From: Streptomyces cucumeris
Lineage (GTDB): Bacteria; Actinomycetota; Actinomycetes; Streptomycetales; Streptomycetaceae
Assembly: GCF_024295805.1 (NCBI RefSeq)
Contig: NZ_JANCLX010000001.1
Span: forward strand, 62,001 to 126,000
Reading direction: 5' to 3'
DNA: 64,000 bases
The notes beneath the pieces are model-generated. The model was not told the DNA's origin, ran no database searches, and saw only the letters and a list, made by a program, of their open reading frames with translations. Below are positions 33,199 through 41,844 of this stretch, piece by piece. The position numbers and the translations under genes were made by a program. How positions within the stretch are numbered: position 1 is the first letter of the stretch; each line of letters begins with the position of its first letter.

Positions 33199-34635
33199 GT
33201 GCGCACTCGACTCCTTCCGCTGCTCATCGTCCTCATGGCGGGCGTGCTGCTCGCGCTGGGCTTCCCGCTGGCCGGGAGCCTGGCCGCGCGGGAGCAGCAG
33301 CGGGTGGTCGTCGACCGGATCGATGACACCGCGCGGTTCGCGGCGCTGGCCCAGTTCGTCACGGCCGGGCCCTCGGGCGAGGCCACCCCCGACGGGGACG
33401 AGCGGCGGGAGACCCTGCAGTCCGAGCTCAGGCGCTACCACGACCTCTACGGCATCAAGGCCGGGGTCTTCTACCGCGACCGTGACGCTCCGCCCATGGC
33501 CGAGGCGCCCGAGGGCTGGCGGCTGCCCCGGACCGGCGACGGCGCCGAGGCGTTCGACGAGGCCCTCGCCGGGCGCCGCAGCCACGATCCGCACCAGGTG
33601 TGGCCCTGGCAGCGGGGGCGGCTCACCGTGGCGTCCCCCGTCGTCCGGGACGGGGACGTGGTGGCCGTGGTCGTCACCGACTCGCCCACCGGGCAGATGC
33701 GCTCCCGCATCCTGCACGGCTGGCTGCTGATCGGCGCGGGCGAGGTCGCCGCGATGCTGCTGGCAGTGGCCGCGGCCTTCCGGCTCACCGGCTGGGTGCT
33801 GCGGCCGGTGCGGGTCCTGGACACGGCCACCCACGACATCGCGACCGGCCGGATGCAGTCCCGGGTCGCGGCCGCCTCCGGCCCTCCCGAGCTGCGCCGG
33901 CTGGCCCGTTCGTTCAACGAGATGGCGGACAACGTCGAGGAAGTCCTCGAACAGCAGCGGGCGTTCGTCGCGGACGCCTCCCACCAACTGCGCAATCCGC
34001 TCTCGGCGCTGCTGCTGCGGATCGAGCTGCTGGCGCTGGAACTGCCGCCGGGGCACGAGGAGATCGCCTCGGTGCGCACCGAGGGCAAACGGCTGGCCAG
34101 CGTCCTCGACGACCTGCTGGACCTCGCCCTGGCCGAGCACACCGCCGCGGACCTCCGCCTCACCGACATCGCCGAACTGGCCGCCGACCGGGTCGGCGCC
34201 TGGCTCCCGGTCGCCGAGCGCGAGGAGGTCGGCCTCGCCTACACCGGCCCCGCGGCCGTCACCGGCTGGGCGGATCCGGTGGCCCTGTCCAGCGCGCTGG
34301 ACGCGGTGGTGGACAACGCCCTGAAGTTCACGCCCGAGGGAGCCCATGTGGAGGTCTCTGCGCGCACGCAGGGCGACACCGTCGCGATCACCGTCGCGGA
34401 CGGCGGCCCCGGGCTGACCGAGGACGAACTGGTCCGGGTCGGGGACCGCTTCTGGCGCAGCAGCCGCCACCAGAACGTCTCGGGCTCGGGGCTGGGGTTG
34501 TCCATCACCCGCGCCCTGCTGGCCGCGGGCGGGGCCACGATCTCCTACGCCCCCAACGAGCCGCGCGGACTGCGCGTGACCATCACCCTCCCGCGCACCG
34601 AACCCCAGGCCGGGCCGGGCCAGGTCCGCGCCTGA
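33199..34635 (+). CDS. gluK: Sensor histidine kinase GluK
   Basis: 478 residues: membrane helix 1 (about 6-28), an extracytoplasmic sensor of about 145 residues, membrane helix 2 (about 174-198), a HAMP-like linker, phosphoacceptor His262 in DASHQLRNPLSALLLR, N-box DALDAVVDNALKF, and G-boxes DGGPG and GSGLGLS. It presumably senses extracellular glutamate and phosphorylates GluR. The start is a GTG. Convergent with the TAXI binding-protein gene; the 82-nt gap is a GGCGGGG-rich repeat. Confidence 0.88.
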   Translation: MRTRLLPLLIVLMAGVLLALGFPLAGSLAAREQQRVVVDRIDDTARFAALAQFVTAGPSGEATPDGDERRETLQSELRRYHDLYGIKAGVFYRDRDAPPMAEAPEGWRLPRTGDGAEAFDEALAGRRSHDPHQVWPWQRGRLTVASPVVRDGDVVAVVVTDSPTGQMRSRILHGWLLIGAGEVAAMLLAVAAAFRLTGWVLRPVRVLDTATHDIATGRMQSRVAAASGPPELRRLARSFNEMADNVEEVLEQQRAFVADASHQLRNPLSALLLRIELLALELPPGHEEIASVRTEGKRLASVLDDLLDLALAEHTAADLRLTDIAELAADRVGAWLPVAEREEVGLAYTGPAAVTGWADPVALSSALDAVVDNALKFTPEGAHVEVSARTQGDTVAITVADGGPGLTEDELVRVGDRFWRSSRHQNVSGSGLGLSITRALLAAGGATISYAPNEPRGLRVTITLPRTEPQAGPGQVRA

Positions 34636-34717
34636 CGGGACGGCGACGGGACGGGGCGGCGACGGGACGAGGCGGGGCAGGGCGGGGCGGGGCGGGGACG
34701 GGGCCTGTCGGGACCGG

Positions 34718-35707
34718 CTACGGCTTGACCGAGCGGTAGTAGCGCGCTGCGCCCCGGTGCAGAGCGAGTGGATCGGTGAAGACGGCGGTCCGCAGGTCCA
34801 CCTTCTGGGCGGCGTGCACCTGCGCCCCGATGCGGTCCCGGTTCTTTATCACCGTGCGGGTGACGCCCTCCGCCAGATCGGCGTCCACCCGGTCCGTGGT
34901 GACCAGGAGGTTCGGTACGGCGATCGTCTTGACCGGCTCCGGCCGGCGTATGTCCGCGTACGCGTCGGCGGGCACGGTCGCCGCCCGGTAGTAGCGCGTC
35001 ACCCCGCCCTGCCGGTGCAGCCGGCTGGTGAGGTCGCCGAGCTGGACCAGCCGGATCGGATAGGCGCGCGCCAGGGTGCGCACCGCGGTGGTGGGCAGCC
35101 CGCCCGACCAGAAGAAGGCGTCCAGCTTCCCCTGGCGCAGCAGCTTCGGCATGGTGTCGATCCCGGCCCGGACCGCGGTGATGTCCTTGTCGAAGTCGAC
35201 CCCGGCGGCCTTCAGCAGCGCCCGGGTGATCAGCTGGACGCCCGAGCCGTCGTCGCCCACGCCGACCTTCAGATGCCGCAGGTCCCGCGCGGAGCGCACC
35301 GCGGAGCCCCGGGGGACGACCAGCTGCATGTAGTCGTCGTAGAGGCGGGCGCACGCCCGCAGCCGGCCCGCGTCCTCGCCCCGGTAGGCGGCGACGGCGT
35401 CGGTGGCGGCGATCGCGAAGGTGGCCTTTCCCTCGGCCAGCCGCTCGACGTTGTCCGGGGAGCCACGGGACTGCATCAGATCGACGTCCACGTCGGGCAG
35501 GTCCCGGGCCAGGTCCTGCTGGAGCATCTGGCCGTAGGTGTCGTAGACCCCGGTGGAGACCCCTGTCGCGAAGGTGATCCGTCCGCTGGGCGAGCTCCCG
35601 CCCCCGACCGGCAGCAGCCACCACAGCAGCAGTGCGAGCACGACCAGGCCCGCGGCCGCGGACTGGAGGGCGCGGCGCCGGTCGAGACGCGGAAGGGTGA
35701 CGGCCAT
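34718..35707 (-). CDS. TAXI-type TRAP binding protein, orphan
   Basis: 329 residues. A single N-terminal membrane anchor (LVVLALLLWWLLPV) precedes a TAXI-family solute-binding fold: ITFATGVSTGVYDTYGQMLQQ, VDLMQSRGSPDNVERLAEGKATFAIAATDAVAAY, and the C-terminal DPLALHRGAARYYRS. TAXI proteins normally work with DctQM-like TRAP permeases, but no such gene is present here. A Thermus TAXI protein crystallised with glutamate/glutamine, as I recall, and the gene sits next to gluRK-gluABCD. It may therefore present glutamate to the GluK sensor; this is inference. Confidence 0.82.
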   Translation of the reverse strand: MAVTLPRLDRRRALQSAAAGLVVLALLLWWLLPVGGGSSPSGRITFATGVSTGVYDTYGQMLQQDLARDLPDVDVDLMQSRGSPDNVERLAEGKATFAIAATDAVAAYRGEDAGRLRACARLYDDYMQLVVPRGSAVRSARDLRHLKVGVGDDGSGVQLITRALLKAAGVDFDKDITAVRAGIDTMPKLLRQGKLDAFFWSGGLPTTAVRTLARAYPIRLVQLGDLTSRLHRQGGVTRYYRAATVPADAYADIRRPEPVKTIAVPNLLVTTDRVDADLAEGVTRTVIKNRDRIGAQVHAAQKVDLRTAVFTDPLALHRGAARYYRSVKP

Positions 35708-35808
35708 GACCGCGATCCTGCCAAACTTGCTGCCGGGAAGGGAGGGGCCTTGTTCCCGGGAAGGGAGGGGCGGGGGAGGCGGACGACCCCGTACCCTGGT
35801 CGATTGAG

Positions 35809-37299
35809 ATGAGTGCGAAGACTTACGAGGTGCGCACCTACGGGTGCCAGATGAACGTCCACGACTCCGAGCGGCTCTCCGGCCTCCTGGAAGGCGCGGG
35901 CTACGTGCGCGCGCCGGAGGACACCGGTGAGGGCGAGGCCGACATCGTCGTCTTCAACACCTGCGCGGTGCGGGAGAACGCCGACAACCGGCTGTACGGC
36001 AATCTCGGCCGACTGGCGCCGATCAAGGCGCGGAAGCCGGGTATGCAGATCGCCGTCGGCGGATGCCTGGCCCAGAAGGACCGCGACACCATCGTGAAGA
36101 AGGCGCCGTGGGTCGACGTCGTCTTCGGTACGCACAACATCGGCAGCCTGCCGGTGCTCCTGGAGCGCGCCCGCGTCCAGGAGGAGGCGCAGGTCGAGAT
36201 CGCCGAGTCGCTGGAAGCCTTCCCCTCCACCCTGCCGACACGACGGGAGTCCGCGTACGCCGCGTGGGTCTCCATCTCCGTCGGCTGCAACAACACCTGC
36301 ACCTTCTGCATCGTCCCGGCGCTGCGCGGCAAGGAGAAGGACCGCCGTCCCGGCGACATCCTGGCCGAGGTGGAGGCGCTGGTCGCGGAGGGTGTCAGCG
36401 AGATCACCCTGCTCGGCCAGAACGTGAACGCGTACGGGTCGGACATCGGCGACCGCGAGGCGTTCAGCAAGCTGCTGCGGGCCTGCGGCAAGGTCGAGGG
36501 TCTGGAGCGGGTCCGGTTCACCTCCCCGCACCCCCGGGACTTCACGGACGACGTCATCTCCGCCATGGCGGAGACGGAGAACGTGATGCCCCAGCTGCAC
36601 ATGCCGCTCCAGTCCGGTTCGGACACCGTGCTGAAGGCGATGCGCCGCTCGTACCGGCAGGAGCGCTTCCTGGGCATCATCGAGAAGGTGCGCGCCGCGA
36701 TGCCGGACGCCGCCATCTCGACCGACATCATCGTCGGCTTCCCCGGGGAGACCGACGAGGACTTCGAGCAGACGCTGCACGTGGTGCGCGAGGCCCGATT
36801 CGCACAGGCGTTCACCTTCCAGTATTCGAAGCGGCCCGGGACCCCGGCCGCCGACATGGAGGGCCAGATCCCGAAGGCCGTCGTCCAGGAGCGCTACGAG
36901 CGGCTGGTCGCCCTCCAGGAGGAGATCTCCTGGGAGGAGAACAAGAAGCAGGTCGGCCGGACGCTGGAGGTGCTGGTCGCCGAGGGCGAGGGCCGCAAGG
37001 ACGACGCCACCCGGCGGCTGTCCGGCCGCGCCCCCGACAACCGCCTGGTCCACTTCACCCGGCCCGAGGGGCCCGTGCGCCCCGGTGACGTGGTCACGGT
37101 CGACATCACCTACGCCGCCCCGCACCACCTGCTCGCCGAAGGCCCGACCCGCGGGGTGCGGAGCACCCGCGCGGGCGACGCCTGGGAGCGGCGGAACGCG
37201 GCGGAGCAGAAGAAGCCCGCGGGCGTCATGCTCGGGCTGCCGACCATCGGCGCCCCGGCGCCCGCGCCCGCGCCGACCGCGGGCTGCGGCTGCGACTGA
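35809..37299 (+). CDS. miaB: tRNA methylthiotransferase MiaB
   Basis: 496 residues. The N-terminal UPF0004 domain has Cys13 (YGCQMN), Cys52 (FNTCAVRE) and Cys86 (GGCLAQ) for one Fe-S cluster. The radical SAM motif CNNTCTFC (Cys160, Cys164, Cys167) holds the other. A C-terminal TRAM domain follows. It adds the methylthio group to isopentenyl-adenosine 37 of tRNAs, acting after MiaA (39119-40057). The Ala/Pro-rich tail ending GCGCD is an extra. Start at ATG 35809 without a clear ribosome binding site. Confidence 0.95.
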   Translation: MSAKTYEVRTYGCQMNVHDSERLSGLLEGAGYVRAPEDTGEGEADIVVFNTCAVRENADNRLYGNLGRLAPIKARKPGMQIAVGGCLAQKDRDTIVKKAPWVDVVFGTHNIGSLPVLLERARVQEEAQVEIAESLEAFPSTLPTRRESAYAAWVSISVGCNNTCTFCIVPALRGKEKDRRPGDILAEVEALVAEGVSEITLLGQNVNAYGSDIGDREAFSKLLRACGKVEGLERVRFTSPHPRDFTDDVISAMAETENVMPQLHMPLQSGSDTVLKAMRRSYRQERFLGIIEKVRAAMPDAAISTDIIVGFPGETDEDFEQTLHVVREARFAQAFTFQYSKRPGTPAADMEGQIPKAVVQERYERLVALQEEISWEENKKQVGRTLEVLVAEGEGRKDDATRRLSGRAPDNRLVHFTRPEGPVRPGDVVTVDITYAAPHHLLAEGPTRGVRSTRAGDAWERRNAAEQKKPAGVMLGLPTIGAPAPAPAPTAGCGCD

Positions 37300-37471
37300 C
37301 GCGACGGGGGCGGGGCTGGGCGGCGTCCGGGCGGCTCAGGGCTGGGCTGGCGTAACGCGTTCGCGAAGCGGCGGGCCGGGCATACCGGATCCCGTACGCG
37401 AGGGGTCCGGGACACCGGTCCGGGGTGGCCGAGGGCTTGCGCACGCGGCCTCGCCGCGCGGACCCGCCGGA

Positions 37472-37477
37472 TAGGCT
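37472..37477 (+). promoter_or_regulatory. -10 element of a leaderless promoter (LigB-like gene)
   Basis: TAGGCT ends 7 nt before the ATG at 37485 and no ribosome binding site is present, the usual form of leaderless transcription in Streptomyces. Confidence 0.6.
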
Positions 37478-37484
37478 GCCGATC

Positions 37485-38261
37485 ATGCTGATCGCCGCCG
37501 CCGTCTGCCCGTGCCCGCCCCTCCTGGTGCCCGAGGTCGCCGCCGGGGCCGCTCCCGAGCTGGACCCACTGCGCGCGGCGTGCGCCGAGGCCATCGCGGT
37601 GGTCGCGGCGGCACGGCCGGAGCGGCTGATCGTGGTCGGGCCCGCCGGCCCGGCGGGGCGGGGCACCCACCCCCAGGGCGCGGGCGGCTCCTTCCGCGGC
37701 TTCGGAGTGGATCTCGAGGTACGGCTGGGTGGCCGGGCCGTACCGGATGCGTTCCCGGACGCCGTCCCGGATACCGCCTCGGACGCCGTTCCGGATACCG
37801 CTTCCGACCAGCGGCGGACGCTGCCGCCGTCGCTCGCCGTCGGTGCCTGGCTCCTGGAACACGCGGGGTGGGACGGCGCCGTGCCGGTCGAGGGGCTGGG
37901 TGTGGGGGAACCTCTCGCGGCCGAGCGGTGTAAAGAAGTCGGAAGGGAGCTCGCCGCGGGGGCGGAGCGGCTGGCGCTGCTGGTGATGGCCGATGGCAGC
38001 GCATGCCGGACGCTGAAGGCCCCGGGCTATCTCGACGAGCGGGCCGCGGCATTCGACGCCGCGGTGGCGCGGGCGCTGGGGTCGGCCGACCCCGCGGCCC
38101 TGGCCGCGCTGGACGAGGAGCTGGCGGAGGAGCTCAAGGCAGCCGGTCGCGCGCCGCTGCACGTGCTCGCGGGGGCGGGTGAGGGGGCGGCGCTGAAGGG
38201 GGAGTTGCGGTATGACGAGGCGCCGTACGGCGTGGGGTACTTCGTGGCCGACTGGTCCTAG
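37485..38261 (+). CDS. LigB-like (class III extradiol dioxygenase fold) protein
   Basis: 258 residues: MLIAAAVCPCPPLLVPEVA, PERLIVVGPAG, RTLPPSLAVGAWLLEHAGWDG, LLVMADGSACRTLKAPGYL and a C-terminal FVADWS match the LigB-like fold found near miaA/miaB/dapF in actinobacteria. Where classical members keep a metal-binding His after the first strand, this protein shows CPCPP, so it may not be an active iron dioxygenase. Two tandem copies of a 24-nt unit (37758-37805) add a repeated PDAVPDTAS segment. Function unknown; the -10 element suggests a leaderless mRNA. Confidence 0.7.
   Translation: MLIAAAVCPCPPLLVPEVAAGAAPELDPLRAACAEAIAVVAAARPERLIVVGPAGPAGRGTHPQGAGGSFRGFGVDLEVRLGGRAVPDAFPDAVPDTASDAVPDTASDQRRTLPPSLAVGAWLLEHAGWDGAVPVEGLGVGEPLAAERCKEVGRELAAGAERLALLVMADGSACRTLKAPGYLDERAAAFDAAVARALGSADPAALAALDEELAEELKAAGRAPLHVLAGAGEGAALKGELRYDEAPYGVGYFVADWS
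37758..37805 (+). repeat. 24-nt tandem repeat inside the LigB-like gene
   Basis: Two consecutive 24-nt units (37758-37781 and 37782-37805) differ at three positions and encode DAVPDTAS twice. The insertion lies in a surface-loop-like Asp/Pro region and keeps the frame. Confidence 0.7.
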
Positions 38262-38373
38262 CCCCGGTCCGCAGCCGGACGCCGGGCCGGGCGCTGCTCC
38301 GGGCGCGCGCGGGCGCGGCCACGGGGCGTGGTGCTCCGCGGCCGCGCACCGGCGGGAACCGGGCGGGCGGGGG

Positions 38374-38658
38374 TCAGACCCCTTCGCCGCCGGAGGTCTT
38401 GCCCCCGCCCTGGTCGTCGCTTCGGCCCTTTTCCTTGTGCTCGTGCTCATCCATGCGGGAGAGGCGGTTCAGGGCGTCCTTCGCCTTGCCCGTGCCGGTT
38501 TCGATCTTGCCGGTGTACTTGCCCTTGGTCTTGGAGTCGACCGTCTTGGCGGCCTTCTCCAGCCCGCGCTCGATCTTCTCCTCGTGCTGCTGCGCGAAGC
38601 TGCCGGCCTTGCCCTTCATGGCACCGGCCTTGGCCTTGAGATTGTCCATCAGGCCCAT
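38374..38658 (-). CDS. MT0933-type antitoxin-like small protein
   Basis: 94 residues, Lys/Gly/Ala-rich and helical: MGLMDNLKAKAGAMKGKAGSFAQQHEEKIERGLEKAAKTVDSKTKGKYTGKIETG. This is the pattern of the MT0933/Rv0909 antitoxin family, whose Mycobacterium members pair with a START-like toxin. No such toxin gene lies beside it. Good ribosome site (GGGAAGG). It lies 24 nt after the 83-residue gene at 38683-38934 and probably forms an operon with it. Confidence 0.7.
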   Translation of the reverse strand: MGLMDNLKAKAGAMKGKAGSFAQQHEEKIERGLEKAAKTVDSKTKGKYTGKIETGTGKAKDALNRLSRMDEHEHKEKGRSDDQGGGKTSGGEGV

Positions 38659-38682
38659 GGGCCACCTTCCCTCATCGAATGG

Positions 38683-38934
38683 CTAGGTGCGGGCGTTCTC
38701 GCCGGCCTCGCTGTCCGCCGATTCCTCGGCCGACAGCTGCTTGGGGATCCCGGCACCCTCGCTCGCCACGGTCTCCTCTTCGCTCCGCACCGCCTCCGCC
38801 GTCTCCTCGGCGGCGGCCGTCCCGGACTCGGGCTCCGCCGTCACGGGGTCGGCCGTGGTCTTCTCGGATGGCGCCCCCTCGGACGAGTGCCCCGCCTCCT
38901 TCGACCTACGACGAAACCTGGAAAACACGCCCAT
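38683..38934 (-). CDS. Acidic small protein, operon partner of antitoxin-like gene
   Basis: 83 residues beginning with a basic motif (MGVFSRFRRRSKEAGHSSEG) followed by an almost wholly disordered Glu/Ala/Ser/Thr-rich tail. No domain is recognised. From position it could be the partner of the MT0933-type protein, but the sequence does not look like a known toxin. The upstream interval contains the divergent miaA start region. Confidence 0.5.
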   Translation of the reverse strand: MGVFSRFRRRSKEAGHSSEGAPSEKTTADPVTAEPESGTAAAEETAEAVRSEEETVASEGAGIPKQLSAEESADSEAGENART

Positions 38935-39118
38935 ATCTACTCCATAGCCTACTCGTGTGGGCGAAATCCCGTGCCGCTCGGAGCGTCCCATTGCAGCGCT
39001 CGCGGAGACCGGTTTCCCCGTTCCGGTCCTAGGAATCTCGCAACAGGCAACGAACCCGGCGGTGTCCCGTCACGTCGCTCGTTCGAGGAACCCCTCGGGG
39101 GTTTGGGAGACTGGTGCG

Positions 39119-40057
39119 GTGAATACAGCAGGCCACCCGCCGCGAGTCATCGCCGTCGTCGGCCCCACCGCGGCCGGAAAGTCCGATCTGGGCGTCGCTC
39201 TTGCCCGACACCTCGACGGCGAGGTCGTCAACGCCGACTCCATGCAGCTCTACCGCGGCATGGACATCGGCACCGCCAAGCTGACGGAGGAGGAGCGGCA
39301 GGGGGTGCCGCACCAGCTCCTGGACATCTGGGACGTCACCCAGGCGGCCAGTGTCGCCGAGTACCAGCGGCTGGCCCGCGCGGAAATGGACCGGCTGCTC
39401 GCCGAGGGCCGTACCCCGGTCCTGGTCGGCGGCTCCGGCCTGTACGTCCGCGGTGCCATCGACGCGCTCGACTTCCCGGGCACCGACCCCGCGGTCCGGG
39501 CCCGGCTGGAGGCCGAGCTCGAGGAGCACGGCCCGGGAGCCCTGCACGCCCGGCTCGCGGCCGCCGACCCCGAGGCCGGGCGGGCGATCCTGCCCAGCAA
39601 CGGCCGCCGGGTGGTGCGGGCGCTGGAGGTCATCGAGATCACCGGACGTCCCTTCACCGCCAATCTGCCGGGCCATGAGGCCGTCTACGACACCCTCCAG
39701 ATCGGGGTCGACGTCGAGCGGCCCGAGCTCGATGAGCGGATCGCCCTGCGGGTGGACCGAATGTGGGAAGCCGGTCTGGTGGAGGAGGTCCGTCGGCTGG
39801 AGGAGCTCGGGCTGCGGTCGGGGCGTACGGCCTCCCGGGCGCTGGGTTACCAGCAGGTGCTCGCCGCTCTCGCGGGGGAGTGCACCGAGGGCGAGGCGAG
39901 GACCGAGACGGTGCGTGCCACCAAGCGGTTCGCCCGTCGCCAGGACTCCTGGTTCCGCCGGGACCCGCGGGTGCACTGGCTCAGCGGTGCTGTCGAGCGG
40001 CGCGCGGAACTGCTGCCGAGCGCGCTCGCGTTGGTTGAACGGGCGGTCACAGCCTGA
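39119..40057 (+). CDS. miaA: tRNA dimethylallyltransferase MiaA
   Basis: 312 residues from a GTG at 39119 with GGGAG about 10 nt upstream. P-loop GPTAAGKS (15-22), NADSMQLYRGMDIGTAKLT, SVAEYQRLARAEMDRLLAEG, VLVGGSGLYVRGAID, NGRRVVRALEVIEITGRP and the C-terminal TKRFARRQDSWFRRD are typical. It transfers a dimethylallyl group to A37 of tRNAs that read UNN codons, the substrate of MiaB. An inverted repeat AACCCC-TCG-GGGGTT (39090-39104) lies just before the start and could form a leader hairpin. Confidence 0.95.
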   Translation: MNTAGHPPRVIAVVGPTAAGKSDLGVALARHLDGEVVNADSMQLYRGMDIGTAKLTEEERQGVPHQLLDIWDVTQAASVAEYQRLARAEMDRLLAEGRTPVLVGGSGLYVRGAIDALDFPGTDPAVRARLEAELEEHGPGALHARLAAADPEAGRAILPSNGRRVVRALEVIEITGRPFTANLPGHEAVYDTLQIGVDVERPELDERIALRVDRMWEAGLVEEVRRLEELGLRSGRTASRALGYQQVLAALAGECTEGEARTETVRATKRFARRQDSWFRRDPRVHWLSGAVERRAELLPSALALVERAVTA

Positions 40058-40165
40058 TCACGTGATGGCATCGGGACGCTCCGCTCGTCATTCGGCCCCC
40101 CGCGGGCATGCCATCATCGAGCTCCGATCGTGCCGCGGTGTCTGGAGTTGGGAGGGCGTGTGGCG

Positions 40166-40687
40166 ATGGAGGCCGGCCCTCGTGACGCATCACAGCAGGC
40201 GCCGCTCGGCGACCCGCGGCCACTGACCACGGACGGTCCCGATGACGCCGGGCCGATCGAGCCGGGAGCCCCGGTCCTCGGCGATCCGGCCCTCGACGAC
40301 GCGATGCTCGGCGATCCGGTTCTCGACGACTCCGGTGAGCCGGTGTCCGAGGAGTCCTTCAGTGACCTCCGTCCGCCGCGCAGACTGCGGGTCTGGCAGC
40401 TCGCGCCCATCGTCGGCCTGGGCATCCTCGGCTCGCTGATGTTCGCCTTCCCGCTCGCCTTCGAGTTCGGCGACGGCGGGGCGGTGGTGGCCATGCTCGG
40501 GCTGCTGCTCAGCTGCTGCGCCGCGGGCTGGGGCCTGATGGCGGCCCGCCGGGTGGGCTACACCTGGCCCGGTCTGCCGCCCCGGGGCTCCGGCCGCCGC
40601 CCCGACTGGCGCTTCGTGCTGCTCTACGTGGGGATCGTGGCAGTGCTCGCCGCGCTCACGTTCTGGCGGGTCGCCCGCCTCCGCTAG
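40166..40687 (+). CDS. Conserved membrane protein with acidic N terminus
   Basis: 173 residues from ATG 40166, for which GGGAGG is 9 nt upstream (a GTG two codons earlier is possible). An acidic Pro/Asp-rich 80-residue N terminus carries LDDAMLGDPVLDDSG-like repeats. It leads to three membrane segments (LAPIVGLGILGSLMFAFPLAF, AVVAMLGLLLSCCAAGWGLMA, FVLLYVGIVAVLAALTFW). Function unknown; positioned between miaA and dapF. Confidence 0.65.
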   Translation: MEAGPRDASQQAPLGDPRPLTTDGPDDAGPIEPGAPVLGDPALDDAMLGDPVLDDSGEPVSEESFSDLRPPRRLRVWQLAPIVGLGILGSLMFAFPLAFEFGDGGAVVAMLGLLLSCCAAGWGLMAARRVGYTWPGLPPRGSGRRPDWRFVLLYVGIVAVLAALTFWRVARLR

Positions 40688-40772
40688 GGCGTGTCCGGCC
40701 CGCCGCACCGGGGCCCGGCCGCTGCCGTGTCCGCCCGTCGGGCGCCGGGCGACGCCGTCCGGGGCGCACCCG

Positions 40773-40778
40773 TAGGAT
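40773..40778 (+). promoter_or_regulatory. -10 element of a leaderless dapF promoter
   Basis: TAGGAT ends 6 nt before the dapF ATG at 40785. There is no space for a separate ribosome binding site, so dapF is probably translated from a leaderless mRNA. Confidence 0.6.
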
Positions 40779-40784
40779 CGAGGG

Positions 40785-41708
40785 ATGAGCACCACGCCCC
40801 GGCTGCCCTTCCTCAAGGGGCACGGCACCGAGAACGACTTCGTCATCGTCCCCGATCCGGACGGGCACCTCGACGTGTCCCCGGCCGCCGCCGCCCGGAT
40901 CTGCGACCGCCGCGCCGGAGTCGGTGCCGACGGGCTGATCCGCGTCGTGCGGTCCTCGGCGCACCCCGAGGCGCGGGAGATGGCCGACCGGGCCGAGTGG
41001 TTCATGGACTACCGCAACAGCGACGGCAGCATCGCCGAGATGTGCGGCAACGGCGTGCGCGTCTTCGCCCGCTACCTCCAGCGGGCCGGGCTCGCGGAGG
41101 AGGGCGACCTCACGATCGCGACCCGGGCCGGACTGCGCCACGTCCACATCGCCAAGGCATCTGACAGTACGGACGGGGCCGCCGGGGACGGCGAGGGCGC
41201 GGTCACCGTCGTCATGGGCAAGGCCCTGCTGCCCGAGCCGGGCCCCGAGGGCGCGATCACCGTCACGGTCGGCGAGCGCAGCTGGCCCGCCCGCCACGTG
41301 AACATGGGCAATCCGCACGCCGTCGCGTTCGTCGAGGACCTCGGCCACGCCGGAAACCTGTTCACCGCACCCGCCGTGAGCCCCGCCGCGGCCTATCCGC
41401 ACGGCACCAACGTCGAGTTCGTCGTGGACCGCGGCCCCCGGCACGTCGCCCTGCGGGTGCACGAGCGCGGCTCCGGTGAGACCCGCTCCTGCGGTACCGG
41501 CGCCTGCGCCGTGATGGTGGCCGCCGCGCGCCGCGACGGAGTTGACCCCGCGGTCACCGGACACCCCGTCACCTACACCGTGGACGTGCCCGGAGGGCGC
41601 CTTGTCATCAGCGAGCGGCCTGACGGTACGGTGGAGATGACCGGCCCTGCCGTGATCGTCGCCGAGGGGGAGTTCGACGCCGCCTGGCTGGACACGGCCC
41701 TCGGCTGA
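40785..41708 (+). CDS. dapF: Diaminopimelate epimerase DapF
   Basis: 307 residues: FLKGHGTENDFVIV at the start, catalytic Cys87 (MCGNGVRVF) and Cys236 (RSCGTGACAV), and NMGNPHAVAFVED. The two cysteines epimerise LL-diaminopimelate to the meso form for lysine and peptidoglycan synthesis. Slightly longer than average owing to a Gly/Asp-rich loop near residue 130. A TAGGAT -10 immediately precedes the gene. Confidence 0.96.
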   Translation: MSTTPRLPFLKGHGTENDFVIVPDPDGHLDVSPAAAARICDRRAGVGADGLIRVVRSSAHPEAREMADRAEWFMDYRNSDGSIAEMCGNGVRVFARYLQRAGLAEEGDLTIATRAGLRHVHIAKASDSTDGAAGDGEGAVTVVMGKALLPEPGPEGAITVTVGERSWPARHVNMGNPHAVAFVEDLGHAGNLFTAPAVSPAAAYPHGTNVEFVVDRGPRHVALRVHERGSGETRSCGTGACAVMVAAARRDGVDPAVTGHPVTYTVDVPGGRLVISERPDGTVEMTGPAVIVAEGEFDAAWLDTALG

Positions 41709-41844
41709 CACCTCCCTCGAATGGGTGATCCGTTTCACTCTGGGCGAGAGCCGGTCGGCCGTGCGTGATGGGCTCGATAGCATCAAGCACCGGCCCCGGG
41801 GGAGTGCCCACGCCGGTTGACGCTCGACGCCGCCGGAGGTGCCC

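Noticed and set aside
34636..34717. GGCGGGG-type repeats between gluK and the TAXI gene
   Set aside because: They look like ordinary GC-rich convergent-gap sequence without clear unit length or a stem, so they were not listed as a regulatory element.
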